From the NCBI GenBank assembly GCA_009788055.1, contig WQSG01000026.1, positions 1 through 39,433 of the forward strand: a stretch of DNA of 39,433 bases, written 5' to 3'. A program made the position numbers and the translations under genes. The notes beneath the pieces were generated by a model. The model did not search any database and had not been told where the DNA came from. It was given only the letters and a program-made list of their open reading frames with translations. Below are positions 6,947 through 17,056 of this stretch, in pieces; position 1 is the first letter of the stretch; each line of letters starts with the position of its first letter. Source of the stretch: Defluviitaleaceae bacterium (lineage in GTDB: Bacteria; Bacillota; Clostridia; Lachnospirales; WQUN01).

Positions 6947-8602
6947 CTACTCCATAAGAAACGCAATTTTCTCTGCGCTGTCGGCGCATTTTTCAAGGTC
7001 GATGAGGGTGTCGGTGAAGGCAACGCCGCTCTTTACGGTGCAAAGACCTTCCTTCAAGCGGCTGAAGTGGTTTTGGGCGTACTCTTTTGCGTAGCCGTCA
7101 ACCTTGTCTTCAAGCTCTTTTATTTTTGGCAGGGCGGTAAGGTCGTACTTTTCATAGGCGTCCAAAGCCAAGTCCATAAGTTCGTTTGCCGCTTGGCGCG
7201 TGGTTGTCAATTCTTCCATGCAAGTTTTGGAGAACTCCATTTTTTCTTCGGCGGCGGCAATTACATATTCTGCAATGTTTTCCGCACGGTCGCCGATTTG
7301 CTCAATTTCGGAAAGGATTACAAACATATCGCTAAGTTTTTTCGTGTCTGCCTTGGATAGTTGCATTGTGGTGATTCGGGCAAGCACTGTGGTAATTTGC
7401 TGGTGCAGATAGTTGATTGTCTTTTCGTTTTCAAAAACCGCCTTGGTTTTGTCAGGGTCTTTTTCAAAAAATGCATCAAGTGCCAAGTTTAGGTTTTCAT
7501 TGGCAATTTTCCACATACGGCAGGTTTCCATATGGGCTTTAAACACAGCCATGGACGGCGCGCGCGACATTTGGTCAACCAAATGCACAAGCTTGCGCTC
7601 GTGTATAACGCCTGTTTTTTCCGCAGAAACGGGGATAATTCTTTGCATAAACACCGCAACATACTTGATAAACGGCAACAGAAGCAACATGGTTAAAACA
7701 TTGTATATCGTGTGGAACATGGCGGCCTGTTGCGCGGGGGCTGCCCATGTATTCGTAAACAGGTCAAGAATTCCGGGGAACACAAGTATCAGCGTACCAA
7801 ACACAACACTGCCGATAACGTCGTACATTATATGGAACAACGCGGCGCGTTTACTGTCACGGCTTGCGGGAATAGACGCGATAACCGTTGTAAGACTTGT
7901 TCCGATATTCACACCAAGAAGTATAAACGCCGCCGTGCGGAAGGGAATATCAAAGATTGGCACCCCTGTATCGGGGCAAGTTTCCAAAAGGAGCGCGACC
8001 AGCATAGCCGTTGTTGCCGTAGAACTTTGAATAATCGCGGTAACAACAAAACCTGCCAACAGCGCGAAAAGCGGATTGTCGAAGCTTACCAAAAACTCAC
8101 GGAAGCCTTCGTTTGCCCTAAGCGGACGCACACCGTCGCTCATGGTTGTTACTCCAAGGAACAAAATACCAAACCCAAGTATGACGTACCCGATATTTCT
8201 TATTTTAGAACTCTTGAAGAAGATGAACATTACCGCGCCCACCAATATGAATCCCGCCGCAACGGTATCCAGCCTGATGTTTGCGCCAAGTAACGCCAGC
8301 ACCTGCGCGCTGAAGGTTGTACCAACATTCGCGCCCATGATAATACCAATCGACTGCGTTAAGTTAAGCAAACCTGAGTTTACAAAACCCACCGTCATAA
8401 TCGTTGTTGCCGTGGAACTGTTGATTGCAATTGTTGCAATCGCACCAACGAAAACGCCCAAAACCCTGTTGGAAGTAGCTTTCCGCAGGATTCCTTGAAG
8501 ACTGTCGCCTGCAATGGCTTCCAAACCGCCGGACATCATCTTCATACCGTAAAGCAGCATACCAACGCCGCTTAACATAATAAGTACATTTGCAAAGGTC
8601 AT
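6947..8602 (-). CDS. Na+/phosphate cotransporter with PhoU-like C-terminal domain
   Basis: 551 residues. It is an SLC34-type transporter (Na_Pi_cotrans family) with two inverted halves. The repeat motifs are AINSSTATTIMTVGFV (first half) and TAIIQSSTATTAMLVALLL (second half); the first has Asn in place of the more usual Gln. About eight membrane segments fill residues 1-310. The cytoplasmic C-terminus (about 340-550) is a helical PhoU-like domain, usual for the roughly 550-residue bacterial members and thought to regulate transport. The start at 8602 follows GGGAGGG; the longer frame to 8680 lacks a ribosome binding site. A small GCGCCC/GGGCGT hairpin lies in the leader (about 8625-8636). It is divergent from spoIVA. 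Confidence 0.9.
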   Translation of the reverse strand: MTFANVLIMLSGVGMLLYGMKMMSGGLEAIAGDSLQGILRKATSNRVLGVFVGAIATIAINSSTATTIMTVGFVNSGLLNLTQSIGIIMGANVGTTFSAQVLALLGANIRLDTVAAGFILVGAVMFIFFKSSKIRNIGYVILGFGILFLGVTTMSDGVRPLRANEGFREFLVSFDNPLFALLAGFVVTAIIQSSTATTAMLVALLLETCPDTGVPIFDIPFRTAAFILLGVNIGTSLTTVIASIPASRDSKRAALFHIMYDVIGSVVFGTLILVFPGILDLFTNTWAAPAQQAAMFHTIYNVLTMLLLLPFIKYVAVFMQRIIPVSAEKTGVIHERKLVHLVDQMSRAPSMAVFKAHMETCRMWKIANENLNLALDAFFEKDPDKTKAVFENEKTINYLHQQITTVLARITTMQLSKADTKKLSDMFVILSEIEQIGDRAENIAEYVIAAAEEKMEFSKTCMEELTTTRQAANELMDLALDAYEKYDLTALPKIKELEDKVDGYAKEYAQNHFSRLKEGLCTVKSGVAFTDTLIDLEKCADSAEKIAFLME

Positions 8603-8796
8603 ATTGAGTCCCTCCCAAAAATATGCGCCCTCGGGCGTAATAGAACGAATTATACAACGCAGTTTTACAAAACGCCACATTTTTTTTACATTTTCATTAC
8701 ATTTTACAAATCACTTGAATTTTGCGTGTAATATATTCGTTTTTTATGCATAATATATTGTATCAGTACAATTTCAGAATCGAAGGGAGAATTTTT

Positions 8797-10113
8797 ATGG
8801 ACTATCAAAATCTGTACCGCGACATCGCCGAACGCACAAAGGGTGATATCTACATAGGGGTGGTTGGCCCCGTGCGTACCGGAAAAAGTACCTTCATTAA
8901 AAGGTTCATGGATTTACTTGTAATTCCGAACATCGAAAACGCCTACAGCAAGGAACGCGCAACGGACGAACTTCCGCAAAGTGCGGCAGGGCGCACAATC
9001 ATGACAACGGAACCAAAATTCGTTCCCAATGAGGCGGTAGAAATTCATTTGGACGAAGCGGCAACATTTAAGGTTCGCATGATAGATTGCGTGGGATATC
9101 TTGTCCCCGGTGCGAACGGCCATTTGGACGGCGAAACGCCGCGGATGGTATCCACACCATGGTCGGAAGACAGAATGCCTTTCGCGGAGGCCGCTGAAAT
9201 GGGAACGCGCAAAGTAATAAACGACCACTCCACCATCGGCATTGTTCTTACAACGGACGGCAGTATCGCAGAAATCCCCCGCGAGGACTACATAGACGCC
9301 GAAGAGCGCGTAATCCGCGAACTCAAAGGCATCAATAAGCCCTTTGTAATTCTTCTGAATACGCAGTCGCCATTTTCCCCCGAGACTGAAAAATTACGCG
9401 ACGAGCTTTCCGAAAAATATTCCGCGCCCGTAATGGCACTAAACTGCGCCCAGCTTAAAATCGAAGACATAAACGCCGTAATCGAACGCGTTTTGTACGA
9501 ATTTCCCGTTCAGGAAATCCGCGTAAATTATCCAAAATGGATTGAAACCCTGCCCCTTGAACACTGGCTGAAACAAAGCTTCATAACCTCCGTCAAGCAA
9601 ATGGTAACGGGCGTTGGCAAGCTTCGGGAAGTGCGCGGCCACGTCTCCGCACTGGAAGAAAACGAACACGTGAAAAAATCCCGCCTTGAAAAAATCGCAC
9701 TGGGCGAGGGCACCGTTCACATAGAACTTGCCGTAGACGAAACCCTCTTCTACCGCATCCTCTCCGAAACCACGGGTATGGACATTGCCGGAGAATACCA
9801 ACTAATCTCTACAATAAAAGTCCTTGCCGAAGCCAAAAAAGAGTTCGACAAAATCAAAACCGCCCTCGAAGAAGTACGCCGCAAGGGCTATGGCATCGTA
9901 ACCCCCGCCACCGACGAAATGAAACTTGAACCACCCGTTCTCGTAAAACACGGCTCCAAATACGGCGTGAAAATCCGCGCCAGCGCACCAAGTATACACC
10001 TAATCCGCGCCGACATTGAAACCGAGGTATTCAAATACAAAATGAAGGTATCGTTAAAACGCGAGAAAATTGGAATTATCAACTATGACGTGGAGTACCG
10101 CATGGTTGCTTAA
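8797..10113 (+). CDS. spoIVA: Stage IV sporulation protein A
   Basis: 438 residues; the start is set by GAAGGGAG 7 nt before ATG. SpoIVA is an ATPase that polymerises around the forespore and forms the basement layer of the spore coat. The N-terminal GTPase-like domain carries the Walker A motif GPVRTGKST (24-32), a Walker B-like MIDCVGYLVPGANGH region, and FVILLNTQSPFSPETEKL, which replaces the usual NKxD motif. The middle and C-terminal parts (about 240-438) match the family and end in EKIGIINYDVEYRMVA. The family's Bacillus member is about 490 residues; this one is somewhat shorter. The A/T-rich 194-bp region upstream fits a mother-cell (sigma-E) promoter, but I cannot fix its boxes. It shares a TTAA with the convergent recQ stop codon. 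Confidence 0.95.
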   Translation: MDYQNLYRDIAERTKGDIYIGVVGPVRTGKSTFIKRFMDLLVIPNIENAYSKERATDELPQSAAGRTIMTTEPKFVPNEAVEIHLDEAATFKVRMIDCVGYLVPGANGHLDGETPRMVSTPWSEDRMPFAEAAEMGTRKVINDHSTIGIVLTTDGSIAEIPREDYIDAEERVIRELKGINKPFVILLNTQSPFSPETEKLRDELSEKYSAPVMALNCAQLKIEDINAVIERVLYEFPVQEIRVNYPKWIETLPLEHWLKQSFITSVKQMVTGVGKLREVRGHVSALEENEHVKKSRLEKIALGEGTVHIELAVDETLFYRILSETTGMDIAGEYQLISTIKVLAEAKKEFDKIKTALEEVRRKGYGIVTPATDEMKLEPPVLVKHGSKYGVKIRASAPSIHLIRADIETEVFKYKMKVSLKREKIGIINYDVEYRMVA

Positions 10114-12218
10114 ATGCTAATCATCTCCACGCACAAGCGTTGTGCGGTAGAGCCGAAAAGGCTTTGCTCGTAGCTCCCATGCTCCGAGTTTCGGGGTACA
10201 GTTACGATTCCTGCCGCCCTACCTTTTTCCGTTGGAATTTTTGAATTTTCGCAGTTTTCCAAATATCCTGCCTCAATTAGCAAGGCGTTTAGCTTTGCAC
10301 CGCTTGTTTTTTGCAATCCATGCTGTATTAAAACGGCGTTGCAATTATCTGCGACACGCGAAATTTGAATAGGCTCATCATCAATGGTTACTTTTTGCAT
10401 GAAAAGTTTAGGTGTCAATTTTTCGGGGGCGGCGAATGCGTTATTTCGATTGGTGCGTTGCAAAATTTGCAAAAATCTTTCGCCGTATCGCTCTCGTTTA
10501 ACTTCGCCTACGCCGCTTACGTCAAGCATTTCGTTAAGGCTAAGGGGATGCTTTTGGCACATATCAACCAAGGTTGCATCGGAGAAAATTACGAAGGCAG
10601 GTACTTTTTCTTCCTGCGCAATTTCCAACCGCAAGGCTTTAAGTTCCCCAAATAATTCGTCGGAAATGGCGAAGGTGGGGGCTTTATTTTTTTTCTTTGA
10701 CGATTTCTCCGATTTTCCGGAATCGCGTTTTTCGCCCCGCACGTAAACGGCAGTATCGCCAAAAAGAACTTCACGCGCCTTTTCTGTGACGCTTAGTTTT
10801 CCGTCATCGTGGATATATCCGAGCGTGGTTAGGCGATTTGTTAGCTGCCGAATATACTGCCGATTTGAGCCTTTCATCAGCCCAAATGTTGGCAGGTCGG
10901 TAAAGAAATCCGCCTTGCCAATCAGAATATCTGCGGTTGCCGTAAACATGAATTTTTTGCCGGCTTTGTTCAGCCGGGTAATGTGCGAAAGGACTTTTTT
11001 TGCATCAAGCGTTACGTCTGTTTCGTGAAAATTTCCGTTGCAATTTCCGCAATTTCCGCAGTTTTCGTTGGGCGTTTCACCGAAATATTTTAGTATGCAG
11101 GAACGCAAACACTCGTCCGTTTCGCAAAATTGTTCGATTTTGCTAAGCAGATGCTTGTTGCGTGCAACTTCAGCGGGATTTTCACTTTTGTTGATTAGAA
11201 ATAATGCCGTGTTTATGTCCTTTCGCGCATACAACAAAATGCACGAGGCGGGTAAGCCGTCGCGCCCTGCGCGGCCTGCTTCTTGATAATAACTTTCCAC
11301 ATTTTGCGGCATATTGTAATGCACAACAAAACGTACATTCGGCTTGTCTATGCCCATTCCGAAGGCGTTGGTTGCTACGATTATTTCCACGCGGTCATGC
11401 AGGAAGTTGTCCTGCGATTGGCTTCGCTCCGCGTCCGAAAGCCCTGCGTGGTATCTTGCGACGGAAAATCCTTCTTCGTCCAGCCGCTCGGTTACGTTTT
11501 CAACTTCTTTGCGCGTTGCGCAGTAAATTATTCCGCTTTCGTCATGCTCGTTCAGGCATTGCATCAACGCCGAAAATTTATCCCTAGCGTGTTTTACTCC
11601 GAAGTACAAATTCGGGCGGTCGAAGCCTGTTGTTACGGAAATCGGATTGCGCAAGCCCAGCGTTTTTACAATATCTTCGCGAACGCGGGGCGTTGCGGTT
11701 GCGGTAAATGCCGCTAAAACAGGACGATTCGGCAACATTTCCACAAACGTTGATATATCCAAGTATGACGGGCGAAAATCGTTACCCCACTGCGAGGTGC
11801 AGTGAGCTTCGTCCACGGCAACCAGCGCGATTTGCAATTCCAAAACCAGCGCGAGCATGGAGTCGGTAAGCAGGCGTTCGGGGGCTATGTAAATAATCTT
11901 GTACATTCCGTTGCGGGCGTTTGAAATTGCGCGGGCGGTTTGCGCGTCGGTTAGCGAGCTGTTTATAAACGCCGCCGCAACACCATTTGCCACCAATGCT
12001 TGAACTTGGTCGCGCATAAGCGAAATAAGCGGCGAAACTACAATGGTAACGCCCTGCATAATCAGCGCGGGAATTTGGTAACACAACGATTTTCCTGCAC
12101 CCGTTGGCATAACTCCCATAACGTCTCGGCCTTCAACCACCGCATTTATAATTTCATCTTGCCCGCCGCGAAATTCATCATATCCGAAATATTTTTTCAA
12201 AATTTCATGCGATATCAT
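10110..12218 (-). CDS. recQ: ATP-dependent DNA helicase RecQ
   Basis: 702 residues; GGGAGGG sits 7 nt before ATG. It is a 3'-5' superfamily 2 helicase for recombination and fork repair. Motifs in order are GVMPTGAGKSLCYQIPAL (Walker A, about 35), VDEAHCTSQWGNDFRPSY (DEAH and the RecQ aromatic loop), FTATATPRVRED, and SYYQEAGRAGRDG (motif VI). A zinc-binding set of cysteines (about 370-400, ending NCGNCGNC) and a winged-helix region follow. An HRDC domain lies at about 520-590. The last 110 residues extend beyond the classical RecQ and contain another helical, HRDC-like stretch. It is convergent with spoIVA and divergent from a second RecQ-containing gene. Confidence 0.95.
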   Translation of the reverse strand: MISHEILKKYFGYDEFRGGQDEIINAVVEGRDVMGVMPTGAGKSLCYQIPALIMQGVTIVVSPLISLMRDQVQALVANGVAAAFINSSLTDAQTARAISNARNGMYKIIYIAPERLLTDSMLALVLELQIALVAVDEAHCTSQWGNDFRPSYLDISTFVEMLPNRPVLAAFTATATPRVREDIVKTLGLRNPISVTTGFDRPNLYFGVKHARDKFSALMQCLNEHDESGIIYCATRKEVENVTERLDEEGFSVARYHAGLSDAERSQSQDNFLHDRVEIIVATNAFGMGIDKPNVRFVVHYNMPQNVESYYQEAGRAGRDGLPASCILLYARKDINTALFLINKSENPAEVARNKHLLSKIEQFCETDECLRSCILKYFGETPNENCGNCGNCNGNFHETDVTLDAKKVLSHITRLNKAGKKFMFTATADILIGKADFFTDLPTFGLMKGSNRQYIRQLTNRLTTLGYIHDDGKLSVTEKAREVLFGDTAVYVRGEKRDSGKSEKSSKKKNKAPTFAISDELFGELKALRLEIAQEEKVPAFVIFSDATLVDMCQKHPLSLNEMLDVSGVGEVKRERYGERFLQILQRTNRNNAFAAPEKLTPKLFMQKVTIDDEPIQISRVADNCNAVLIQHGLQKTSGAKLNALLIEAGYLENCENSKIPTEKGRAAGIVTVPRNSEHGSYEQSLFGSTAQRLCVEMISI

Positions 12219-12242
12219 TTCAGACCCTCCCTATGCAAATGG

Positions 12243-12272
12243 TTGTTTTTTTGTAACAAAAACGAGTATAAT
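12243..12272 (+). promoter_or_regulatory. Promoter of the exonuclease-RecQ-UvrD gene
   Basis: TTGTTT (12243-12248), an 18-nt spacer and a perfect TATAAT (12267-12272). It lies in the 92-bp divergent gap to recQ. Confidence 0.55.
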
Positions 12273-12310
12273 GTCAAATGTAGTTGAAAACAAGCCGAGG
12301 GCGTGTTGCT

Positions 12311-15300
12311 GTGCTAAACGAAATTATTTTTTTCGATATGGAAATAGATTCTGCTGGCAAAAATATTTTGGACATAGGCGCGATAAATACCTCTGGAGAT
12401 GAATTTCATTCAAATTCTTCTGCGGCTTTTTTGAATGTGTTGGGAAATTACAAATACATATGTGGTCACAATATCATCAACCACGACATAAATTATCTCA
12501 CCCTGCCGCAAAACATTCTGCCCGTTGACACATTATTTTTGTCGCCATTGCTTTTCCCAAAGAAGCCTTACCACAAGCTGGTCAAAGACGACAAGCTGGA
12601 CACGGATGAGCTAAACAACCCGCTAAACGATGCAAAAAAAGCCCGCGATTTATTCTTTGATGAGGTGACAGAATTTAATAATCTCGCGCCAAAATTGCAA
12701 AGTGTTTTTTATAATTTGTTGCACAAAAAACCTGAGTTTGAGAATTTTTTTGTATTTACAAATTGCGATACAACTACAAGCAATGTAAGCGAATTAATCG
12801 CGGAAATTTTTGCGGGAAGGTTATGCGAAAACGCGCCGCTTGAAAAACTGGCGCAAAAATATCCCATAGAGCTTTCTTACGCGCTGGCATTAATCGGGGT
12901 AATCGAATACGATTCCGTAACGCCGCCGTGGGTGCTGAAAAACTTTCCGCGGGTAGAAAATATCATGTATTTTTTGCGAAGCCGTAAATGTGAATCTTGC
13001 CCGTATTGCGATGAATCTTTGGACGAAATTAAGGCACTAAAACGGTTTTTTCATTACGATAATTTCAGACGCTACGACGGCGAGCCGCTTCAGCAGTCTG
13101 CGGTAAAGGCGGCAGTTGCAGGAAAATCCATCCTTGCGGTTTTTCCAACGGGTGGCGGCAAGTCTATTACGTTTCAGCTTCCCGCATTAATGGCAGGGGT
13201 AAACGAACGTGGCTTAACGGTCGTAATTTCGCCATTGCAATCCCTTATGAAAGACCAGACCGACAATTTGGAGAACCAACACAGCATAACGCAGGCCGTT
13301 ACAATAAATGGTTCGTTAGACCCGCTTGAACGCGCAAAAGCATTTGATCGTGTACAAGACGGTTCGGCAAGTTTGCTGTATATTTCCCCAGAATCTTTGC
13401 GTTCAAAATCCATCGAGAAACTGCTTGCAAGCAGAAATGTGGTTCGGTTTGTTATTGACGAGGCACACTGTTTTTCTTCATGGGGGCAGGATTTTCGCGT
13501 CGATTATTTATACATAGGCGAATTTATAAAAAATTTGCAAACAATTAAAAATATGCCGCAAAGCATTCCTGTTTCGTGTTTTACGGCAACGGCAAAACGC
13601 CCTGTAATCGCGGACATAAAAAAGTATTTTGAAGAAAATTTGTCGCTTAAACTTGAAGTTTTTACGGCAAGTTCAGGCCGCGCAAATTTGAGCTATCATA
13701 TCTTCCCCGAAGAAAGCAAGGACGGCAAAGACCTAAAACTGCGGCAATTATTAACAGACAATAACTGCCCCACAATCATCTATGTATCGCGGACACGGCG
13801 CACAGAAGAACTTTCGACTAAGCTATCACAAGATGGATTCCCTGCAAAAGCCTACCACGGGCAAATGGACAAGCAGTTGCGCGTGGCAAACCAAGATGCT
13901 TTTATGAATGGCGAAGTAGATATTATTGTTGCAACAACGGCGTTTGGAATGGGCGTGGATAAAAAAGACATAGGAATGGTAATTCACTACGATATTTCAG
14001 ATTCCCTTGAAAACTATGTGCAAGAAGCAGGGCGGGCAGGGCGTGACGAAAACATAAAAGCAAGCTGTTTCGCGCTGTATTCCGACGACGATTTGAACAA
14101 GCATTTTCATATGCTAAACCAAACAAAGCTATCGAAAAAGGAAATAAATCAAATTTGGCGAGCATTAAAAAATTTAACAAAAGCAAGGGCGAACATATCT
14201 CAATCCACACTGGAAATTGCACGAACCGCAGGTTGGGACGATTCTGTGCGTGATATGGAAACACGAGTGAAAACTGCCATTAACGCGCTGGAGCAATCGG
14301 GTTTTGTAAAACGCGGGCAAAATATGCCGCGTATTTTTGCCGACAGCATTTTGGTGAAAAACATGGAAGAAGCACGGGCGCGAATTGATAAATCCCCACG
14401 GTTTGACGATTCTTCGCGACAACAAGCCATTCGCATTATAGGCAGTTTAATTTCGTCAAAGGGCAGACAAAAGGGAAGCGACGAAGGTGAATCCCGAATC
14501 GACTACATCTCCGACAGGCTTGGTATCGTGAAAGAAGATTTAATACGAGTGCTGGGGCTTCTGCGCGAAGAAAGACTTTTATCCGACGCAAAAGACCTTG
14601 TCGCATACATTGACCGAATCGCACAAAATCAAAAAAACATTCTTGCCACGCACATAAACATAGAAATTTTTTTGTGCAGTTTTTTATCCCACGAGGAAAA
14701 AAGCTACAACATCAAAGAAATCAATGAAGCCTTGCAGTCAGAACACGCAAACACATCCATAAAACAACTTAGCACGGTTATGAACTATTTTGAAATCAAG
14801 CGTTTCATAAAACGAACACACGAATACAATAAAAATTATGTGGCAATCAAGCCCTATCTTCCCCTTGACGAACTACTTCACAAAAGCATAAGGCGACACG
14901 AAATTGCGGGCTTCATTATCAATTACTTACATTCCAAGCCGCAGGATAAAGCGGGAAATGACGCACCCGTTTTGTTTTCTGTGCTTGAACTCAAAAATGA
15001 ATTAAACCAAAGCCTTATAGCCAAGCACGCAGAGCAAGAAGAAATAGAGGACGCGCTTTACTACTTGCTAAAAATAGGTGCAATGAAAATTGAAGGCGGA
15101 TTTTTAGTAATTTACAACGCCATGCGCATAGAACGCCTTGAGAAAAACAACAAAGCGCAGTACAACAAAGAGCATTACGAAAAACTTGAAGAATACTACA
15201 AAAACAAGCGTCAACAAATTCACATAGTTGGCGAATACGCAAACCGCCTAATTGAAGATTACAATAGCGCAATGGATTTTGTTAATGATTATTTTGTTAT

Positions 15301-17047
15301 GGACTACAATATGTTTCTTGTAAAATATTTCCGCGGCAGGCGGGACGAAATAAGCGAAAACATTACGCCAAAAAAATTCAAACAATTATTTGGAGAATTA
15401 TCGCCCAAGCAATTAGGCATAATCAAAGACCAATCTTCCCGATACATTGTTGTGGCGGCAGGCCCCGGAAGCGGAAAAACAAAACTGCTTGTTCATAAAC
15501 TTGCCTCGCTGTATATGATGGAGGACGTAAAGCACGAGCAAATGCTAATGCTTACGTTTTCACGCGCCGCCGCAACCGAGTTCAAAACACGACTTATGAC
15601 GCTAATCGGAAATGCCGCAAACTTTATTCAAATTATGACATTCCATTCATACTGTTTCGATTTGCTTGGGAAAGTAGGCGACATAAAAAAATCCGACAAT
15701 GTAATTGAACAAACTCTTAACAAAATAAAATCCGGCGAAGTTGACCGCAGTCGGGTTACAAAAACCGTTTTGGTAATTGACGAAGCGCAAGATATGAGCG
15801 AGGTAGAGTATGCTCTTGTGAAATTGCTCATTCGCCTAAACGACGAAATGCGAGTAATTGCAGTAGGCGACGACGACCAAAATATTTACGACTTCAGAGG
15901 TTCAAATTCGGAATATTTTTCGTCGCTTATGAACGAGCAGGGCGCGAAAAAATACGAACTTACGGAAAATTATCGCAGTAGCCGCAGCATTGTAGACTTT
16001 GCAAATTCTTTTGCAGAAACAATTTCACAAAGGCTAAAATCAACGCCGATTATGCCCAAAACAACAAATGCGGGGAAAGTTTATTTACGCAAATTGCAGT
16101 CCGCAAACATTGAAGTTCCCGTTGTAAACGCCATCATTCGCACAATGTCCACAGGCACAACCTGCATCATAACAAGAACAAACAGGGAAGCATTTAATAT
16201 AATCGGACTTTTACAACAAGAGGGTATATCTGCACGACAAATTCAAACCAACGACGGCTTTAATCTGCAAAATTTATGTGAATTGCGTTACTTTGCCGAA
16301 TGTTTCAGCGGAGACAGCTACACAATTTCAGAAGATACGTGGCAATCTGCAAAGTTAAAATTAAGGCGTAAATACGAAGGAAGCGAAAATTTGCAATGGG
16401 TTCTGAAATTGCTGAAAAATTTTGAGGACACGCATAACACAACAAAGTATAAAAGCGATTTTACAGCGTTTGTTAGGGAGTCTAAGCTGGAAGATTTTAT
16501 TTCCGAGCAAGATACTGTTTTGGTTTCCACAATTCATCAAACAAAGGGGCGTGAGTTTGATAATGTGTTTTTTGCACTTAGCCCTTTTTTCGGGCAAATT
16601 TCCGACAAGGATAAGCGGGCAATTTATGTAGCACTTACACGCGCAAAAACTAACTTGCACATTTACACAAACGCAAATTATTTTGACGGAATAAATTTTG
16701 CAGATATGGAAAAATTTACAGACAAAACCACATACCCGCCACCTTCACGGTTATGTTTCCAATTATCACACACGGAAGTAAATCTTGGATATTTCAGAAA
16801 AACAAGGGAAGATATTTTGTCGCTTGTTAGCGGGCAAGTGCTTTCGGTCAATGAATCCGGATGTACCTTTTGTGGTAAGCAAGTGCTGAAATTTTCCGAA
16901 TCATTTTTGCAAGAAGTTGAAAAATTAAAAACACGCGGATTTTTTGCAGAAAAGGCATATGTCCGGCACATGGTTTTTTGGAAGGGCAAAGACGCTAACG
17001 AAGAACTAAAAATTATTTTACCCAATATCGAATTTGTAAAAATTTGA
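12311..17047 (+). CDS. Exonuclease-RecQ-UvrD triple-domain helicase
   Basis: 1578 residues from GTG at 12311 (GAGGG 9 nt upstream; an in-frame TTG at 12284 is the alternative). Residues 1-130 look like a DEDD-type 3'-5' exonuclease: FFDMEID, then GHNIINHDINYL, then NNPLNDAKKARDLF. The histidine usual in the third motif seems replaced by Asn. Residues 260-720 are a RecQ helicase (FPTGGGKS about 280, VIDEAHCFSSWGQDF about 380, YVQEAGRAGRDE about 570). Residues 1030-1470 are a UvrD/SF1 helicase (AAGPGSGKTKLL about 1050, VIDEAQDMSEVE, VGDDDQNIYDFRG, STIHQTKGREFD, YVALTRAK). The last 100 residues hold a CxxC pair (about 1518). Large RecQ proteins of this kind exist in RefSeq; repair of, or defence against, foreign DNA is inferred. 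Its composition is A/T-rich compared with recQ. Confidence 0.88.
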   Translation: MLNEIIFFDMEIDSAGKNILDIGAINTSGDEFHSNSSAAFLNVLGNYKYICGHNIINHDINYLTLPQNILPVDTLFLSPLLFPKKPYHKLVKDDKLDTDELNNPLNDAKKARDLFFDEVTEFNNLAPKLQSVFYNLLHKKPEFENFFVFTNCDTTTSNVSELIAEIFAGRLCENAPLEKLAQKYPIELSYALALIGVIEYDSVTPPWVLKNFPRVENIMYFLRSRKCESCPYCDESLDEIKALKRFFHYDNFRRYDGEPLQQSAVKAAVAGKSILAVFPTGGGKSITFQLPALMAGVNERGLTVVISPLQSLMKDQTDNLENQHSITQAVTINGSLDPLERAKAFDRVQDGSASLLYISPESLRSKSIEKLLASRNVVRFVIDEAHCFSSWGQDFRVDYLYIGEFIKNLQTIKNMPQSIPVSCFTATAKRPVIADIKKYFEENLSLKLEVFTASSGRANLSYHIFPEESKDGKDLKLRQLLTDNNCPTIIYVSRTRRTEELSTKLSQDGFPAKAYHGQMDKQLRVANQDAFMNGEVDIIVATTAFGMGVDKKDIGMVIHYDISDSLENYVQEAGRAGRDENIKASCFALYSDDDLNKHFHMLNQTKLSKKEINQIWRALKNLTKARANISQSTLEIARTAGWDDSVRDMETRVKTAINALEQSGFVKRGQNMPRIFADSILVKNMEEARARIDKSPRFDDSSRQQAIRIIGSLISSKGRQKGSDEGESRIDYISDRLGIVKEDLIRVLGLLREERLLSDAKDLVAYIDRIAQNQKNILATHINIEIFLCSFLSHEEKSYNIKEINEALQSEHANTSIKQLSTVMNYFEIKRFIKRTHEYNKNYVAIKPYLPLDELLHKSIRRHEIAGFIINYLHSKPQDKAGNDAPVLFSVLELKNELNQSLIAKHAEQEEIEDALYYLLKIGAMKIEGGFLVIYNAMRIERLEKNNKAQYNKEHYEKLEEYYKNKRQQIHIVGEYANRLIEDYNSAMDFVNDYFVMDYNMFLVKYFRGRRDEISENITPKKFKQLFGELSPKQLGIIKDQSSRYIVVAAGPGSGKTKLLVHKLASLYMMEDVKHEQMLMLTFSRAAATEFKTRLMTLIGNAANFIQIMTFHSYCFDLLGKVGDIKKSDNVIEQTLNKIKSGEVDRSRVTKTVLVIDEAQDMSEVEYALVKLLIRLNDEMRVIAVGDDDQNIYDFRGSNSEYFSSLMNEQGAKKYELTENYRSSRSIVDFANSFAETISQRLKSTPIMPKTTNAGKVYLRKLQSANIEVPVVNAIIRTMSTGTTCIITRTNREAFNIIGLLQQEGISARQIQTNDGFNLQNLCELRYFAECFSGDSYTISEDTWQSAKLKLRRKYEGSENLQWVLKLLKNFEDTHNTTKYKSDFTAFVRESKLEDFISEQDTVLVSTIHQTKGREFDNVFFALSPFFGQISDKDKRAIYVALTRAKTNLHIYTNANYFDGINFADMEKFTDKTTYPPPSRLCFQLSHTEVNLGYFRKTREDILSLVSGQVLSVNESGCTFCGKQVLKFSESFLQEVEKLKTRGFFAEKAYVRHMVFWKGKDANEELKIILPNIEFVKI

Positions 17048-17056
17048 GGATTCCTG

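Noticed and set aside
7712..8293. 193-codon frame antisense to the Na/Pi transporter
   Set aside because: Its sequence is rich in Cys, His and Arg in a shadow pattern; the transporter on the other strand has clear family motifs.
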